The translations under genes and the position numbers were made by a program. Below, in pieces: positions 60,831 to 64,000 of a stretch of 64,000 nt of DNA. The stretch comes from Owenia fusiformis. Its lineage: Eukaryota; Annelida; Polychaeta; Sabellida; Oweniidae. The notes beneath the pieces are model-generated. The model was given only the letters and a program-made list of their open reading frames with translations, was not told the origin of the DNA and did no database searches. The DNA is taken from the NCBI GenBank assembly GCA_903813345.2, contig CAIIXF020000010.1, positions 9,848,349-9,912,348 on the forward strand, written 5' to 3'. Each line of letters opens with the position of its first letter. The first letter of the stretch is position 1.

Positions 60831-61575
60831 TTGCATGGGGATACAGGGGGGGAGGGGAGAGGGGGAGGGGGGGGGGCTAGTAACAGAATTGGGAGGGGGC
60901 AGAGCTTATCAGTCTTAAGTATAAATCTCATCTTCATGGTTCTAGATTTCATAGGGTACATCGTCTTGGTCTTATTATATTCATCTCAATATAGAAGATA
61001 TTAGAATTTACATGGTTGGTAAGTGTCAAAGACCATAGAATAAAACATGTGATCAAAAGTGGGCGTCGCCCTAATCATAGTATATGGTTCATTCTCTATA
61101 AATACAGAGTTTAACTTGACTTTTGAAGTATATTAACTTAAAAACATCTTTGATTTATACTTAATGTCAAGCATTTCTGGTAAGTTATATACATCTAATT
61201 GTAATAGTTATTGCCTGGGGGTGGAGGAGGGGGGGGAGAGTAACAGAATTGGAAATAGTTCTGGATTTCATGGGGTACATCTTCTGGGTCTTCTTCACAT
61301 TCATCTCAATATATGGGATATTCCAATTTACATGATTGGTAAGTGTCAAAGACCATTCAATTACGTAAGTGGGTGTTGCCCTCACAATAGTAGATAATTC
61401 ATTCTCTATGAATATGGAGTTTAACTTGACTTTAAGATATATTTTTTACATTAAAACTTCTTTGATTACACTTGGTATTGTAATAGTTATTCCCTGGGGG
61501 GCAAGGGGGGTAGTAGCAGAAATGGGAGGGGGCAGAGCCAATGGCCAGTCAGTCTTAAGTATTAATATCATAGTC
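60831..61575 (+). repeat. left arm of a large inverted element, made of about 0.3-kb subrepeats
   Basis: About two and a third units. Each unit has TAATAGTTATTGCCTGGGGG with a G-rich run, GGATTTCATGGGGTACATCT, CATTCATCTCAATATA, GGTAAGTGTCAAAGACCAT, GTGGGCGTCGCCCT-like and GAGTTTAACTTGACTTT. The same sequence occurs inverted in 62941-64000. G-rich runs at 60845-60880, 61217-61240 and 61494-61512. Confidence 0.75.
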
Positions 61576-62940
61576 TGATCAGTTTAATTCACCTCCTGAT
61601 GTTAATATATTAACAATATCATATGGAAGAATATACCACTACACTTGCAGATTTGAGAATCATTCAGTTGAATGTGTCTATATATGGCGCTCCACCTTTG
61701 CCTTTTAAAAAGGTGCTCTTGCTATTGCCCTTTCTGCATGACACTTCATCTGTGAATGTGTAAAGTGCTAGGAAGGCTGCATATATGTCAGGGTCTATAT
61801 TGGAGGAAATGACATCAGTCTTCATTTGTTTCTAACTCAAGTATCCAGCAGCACACTTTGCTGTATTTTGCTTCTTGTTTTCATCATCATACAAGAACTC
61901 ATTCCAATCTTTAGGGACTCTTGTTTTTCAACCTTAAATAGGGCAAGGTGTCACACCCCTCTTTCAGGTTCCTTTATAGAATTTTTGATGTAATTATCAC
62001 ATACAAAAACTAATCAATCTGCAATTGTAGAATCTTGAAAAAAGTCTCCGCCAGATCCTGAAACAAAAGTAGCTTTCAAGTTGAATTATGGTTTGGGATA
62101 GTTGGGGTTTGTTTTCCTTATGACTTGTATACATTTTGAAGTTGTCTTTTTCTTGCTGGGTTCTGTTACAAATGTTGGCCCTTTCCCTTTGGCACCTGTG
62201 GGTACATATTCATGCATAGGAATGGGTTTCTCTGTTCTTGCAAGAAGTCCAGTCAGTGTTCCTAGAGCCCAAGGCACAGGGCTCAATAGGAACTGCAGGA
62301 GACATTCTAGGCTAATTTTATGTTCCTAAGCAAGATCGAAGCTGTTCAAAGATGTTTCATTCAGAATCAGAATGAATTTGAACCATCTTATAAGCTTGTT
62401 CTGAGTACTTTTTTACTGTCACTGTTGCTGCTGTAGTTTTCAATTTCATATGTTTTATTATATCGTGAAATCTTTTTTTCAACTAATCTCAGATGGTATC
62501 TCTTCATGCAATTTTTCCTTTTGACTAAAATTAGATGACAGCGACATCATTTGGCACAGATTCTTCTTATGATAGACTGTAGAGATGACCTTCATCCTCA
62601 AAATGGTAAATGGATCAAGAAAGTCTTTGATTGCGGTGTCTGTCATCTTTATGTCTTTTTCTGTACTTGATATTTGTGCCTTTCCAAGGTCATTATGGGT
62701 GTCACACTCATCTCATATCTAGATAATATTCCTAAGTTGGTCTTATGAAGGACCGTCTGATTGTTGTAACCATCTCATCCATATAAAGCACTTATTGTCT
62801 GTATGGCCCATATTGCAAATCCTCATATTGAACCACCAGATGGACTTGAATGGAAACTAAATGACTCCATCGTTATAATGGGTATTGACTGGTATTCTCA
62901 GATAAGAGATTGGTGATATAGCAACACCAGGAGATGAATC
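61576..62940 (-). pseudogene. decayed coding region inside the inverted element
   Basis: Minus-strand segments read as protein but are split by stops and shifts: VLHKTNLGILSRYEMS at about 62702-62758, KAQISSTEKDIKMTDTAIKD and FLDPFTIL at about 62585-62685 running to a stop near 62478, EKPIPMHEYVPTGAKGKG near 62170-62240, and PKDWNEFLYDDENKKQ with IDPDIYAAFLALYTFTDE near 61700-61915. The order along the strand is consistent with one ancestral protein. It resembles uncharacterised transposon-associated proteins of invertebrates, but I cannot name the family. Confidence 0.5.
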
Positions 62941-64000
62941 AGAAAACCCCAGAAGATGTACCCTATGTAATCCAGAATTAAGAAGATGAGATTTATACTT
63001 AAGGCAGATTAGATCTACACATTCTAATTCTGTTACTACTCACCCCGCCCCAATGTAAAAACTATAATACTTACACAGATGTATTTACTAGAAATGCTTG
63101 ACATAAATTAAAATAACAGCAGTTCAGTATAACTATGAATGTATCTCTAAAGTCAAGTTCAATTTTGTATTTATACAAAGAACCAATCATCTACTATTGT
63201 TAGGATGACACACCCTTTTGATCATTTATTAAAATGTAATTGTATGGTGTTTGACAAATCATGTAAATTGTCATATCCCATATATTGAGATGAATATGAA
63301 GAAGACCCAGACATGTACCCCATGAAATCCAGAACTATGCAGATGAGATTTATACTTAAGGCTGATTACCTCTGCCCCTTCCCAATTCTGTTACTACTCT
63401 CCCCCACGCAAGAACTATTACAATTAGATGTGCATTACTTACCATAAATGCTTGATATAAAGTATAATCAAAGAAGTTGTAATGTAAATGTATCTCATAA
63501 GTCAAGTTAGACTGTATTTATAGAGAATTAATCATCGACTTTGATAAGGGCGACGCCCACTTTTGATCAATTGAGTAATTCTATGGTCTTTATACTTACC
63601 AATCATGCAGAATTATAATATCCTATATATTGAGATGAATGTGAAGAAGACCCAGACGATGTACCCCATGAAATCGAATCCAGAGATTAGTTCTGCCCTC
63701 TTTCAATTCTGTTACCCCCCCCCCCCATCTACCCCCTCCCCCATGCAATAAGTATAACACTTAGATGTACATTATTTAGCAAAAATGTTTGATATGAAGT
63801 AGAACCAAAGAACATCATTATAAATGTATCTCAAAAGTCAACTAAAATTCTGTATTTATAGAGAATGGCAATCATCTACTACTATAAGGCCGACGCCCAC
63901 TTTTGATCCCTAATGTAATTGTATGGTCTTTGACACTTACCAGTTATGTTAACTGCAATATCCTTTATATTTAAATAAATGTTTGAACTGCCCTGGTAAT
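62941..64000 (-). repeat. right arm of the large inverted element, reaching the window edge
   Basis: About three units of 0.34 kb in reverse orientation: AGAAGACCCAGACGATGTAC, CCCATGAAATC, TTCTGTTACTAC, ATGTATCTCAAAAGTCAA and GGGCGACGCCCACTTTTGAT. The GACGCCCAC words at about 63550 and 63892 are about 342 bp apart. A C run lies at about 63714-63726. The outer end is not reached in the window. Confidence 0.75.

Overview
This is metazoan nuclear DNA: strongly AT-rich, repeat-dense, with spliced coding exons, no operon structure and no bacterial signals. The gene families (a rhodopsin-class peptide-type GPCR, a short-chain dehydrogenase/reductase, and a SANT/Myb-like domain resembling GON4L/Udu proteins) together with the load of small DNA transposons suggest an invertebrate bilaterian, probably marine. 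I cannot assign phylum or species.

Genes are few. (1) One complete single-exon GPCR on the + strand at 36616-37845. (2) Two minus-strand exons, 56967-57117 and 54627-54783, with canonical splice sites and matching phase. They join into one 102-residue stretch that builds a SANT/Myb-like domain; the rest of that gene was not found. (3) An SDR oxidoreductase on the minus strand at 59008-59828, intronless, whose frame breaks just before the C-terminus. There are also three decayed coding relics that look transposon-derived: about 43.5-44.3 kb, inside 55.8-56.7 kb, and 61.6-62.8 kb.

The rest is a mosaic of non-autonomous elements and arrays. 0-5 kb holds a piggyBac-like MITE, a pogo/Tigger-like element with another element nested in it, and a small tRNA-related SINE insertion. 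9-14 kb has two copies of a CAGGGGCGTAGCCAG-type element with G/C homopolymers. 15-25 kb has TA-target MITEs (one very GC-rich), long-arm foldbacks and a 1.1-kb element filled with a TATACTGAAAGTATAC motif. 25.8-29.9 kb is a cluster of three tandem arrays (82, 94 and 33 bp), the first two showing dimeric higher-order structure. 31-36 kb has degenerate tandem repeats. 38-49 kb has many foldback and MITE copies, one starting directly after the GPCR stop codon. 50-59 kb is enriched in a short GTCACCACC/GGTGGTGAC foldback family. The last 3.2 kb is a large inverted structure with arms of about 0.3-kb subrepeats around a decayed coding region.

No rRNA, functional tRNA, CRISPR, intact transposase or reverse transcriptase was seen. 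I found no convincing new multi-gene system. The points most worth checking are the split SANT gene, the SDR frame break, the outward-facing duplicated transposase tails and the terminal long-arm element. Repeat boundaries were read by eye and may be off by several bases.
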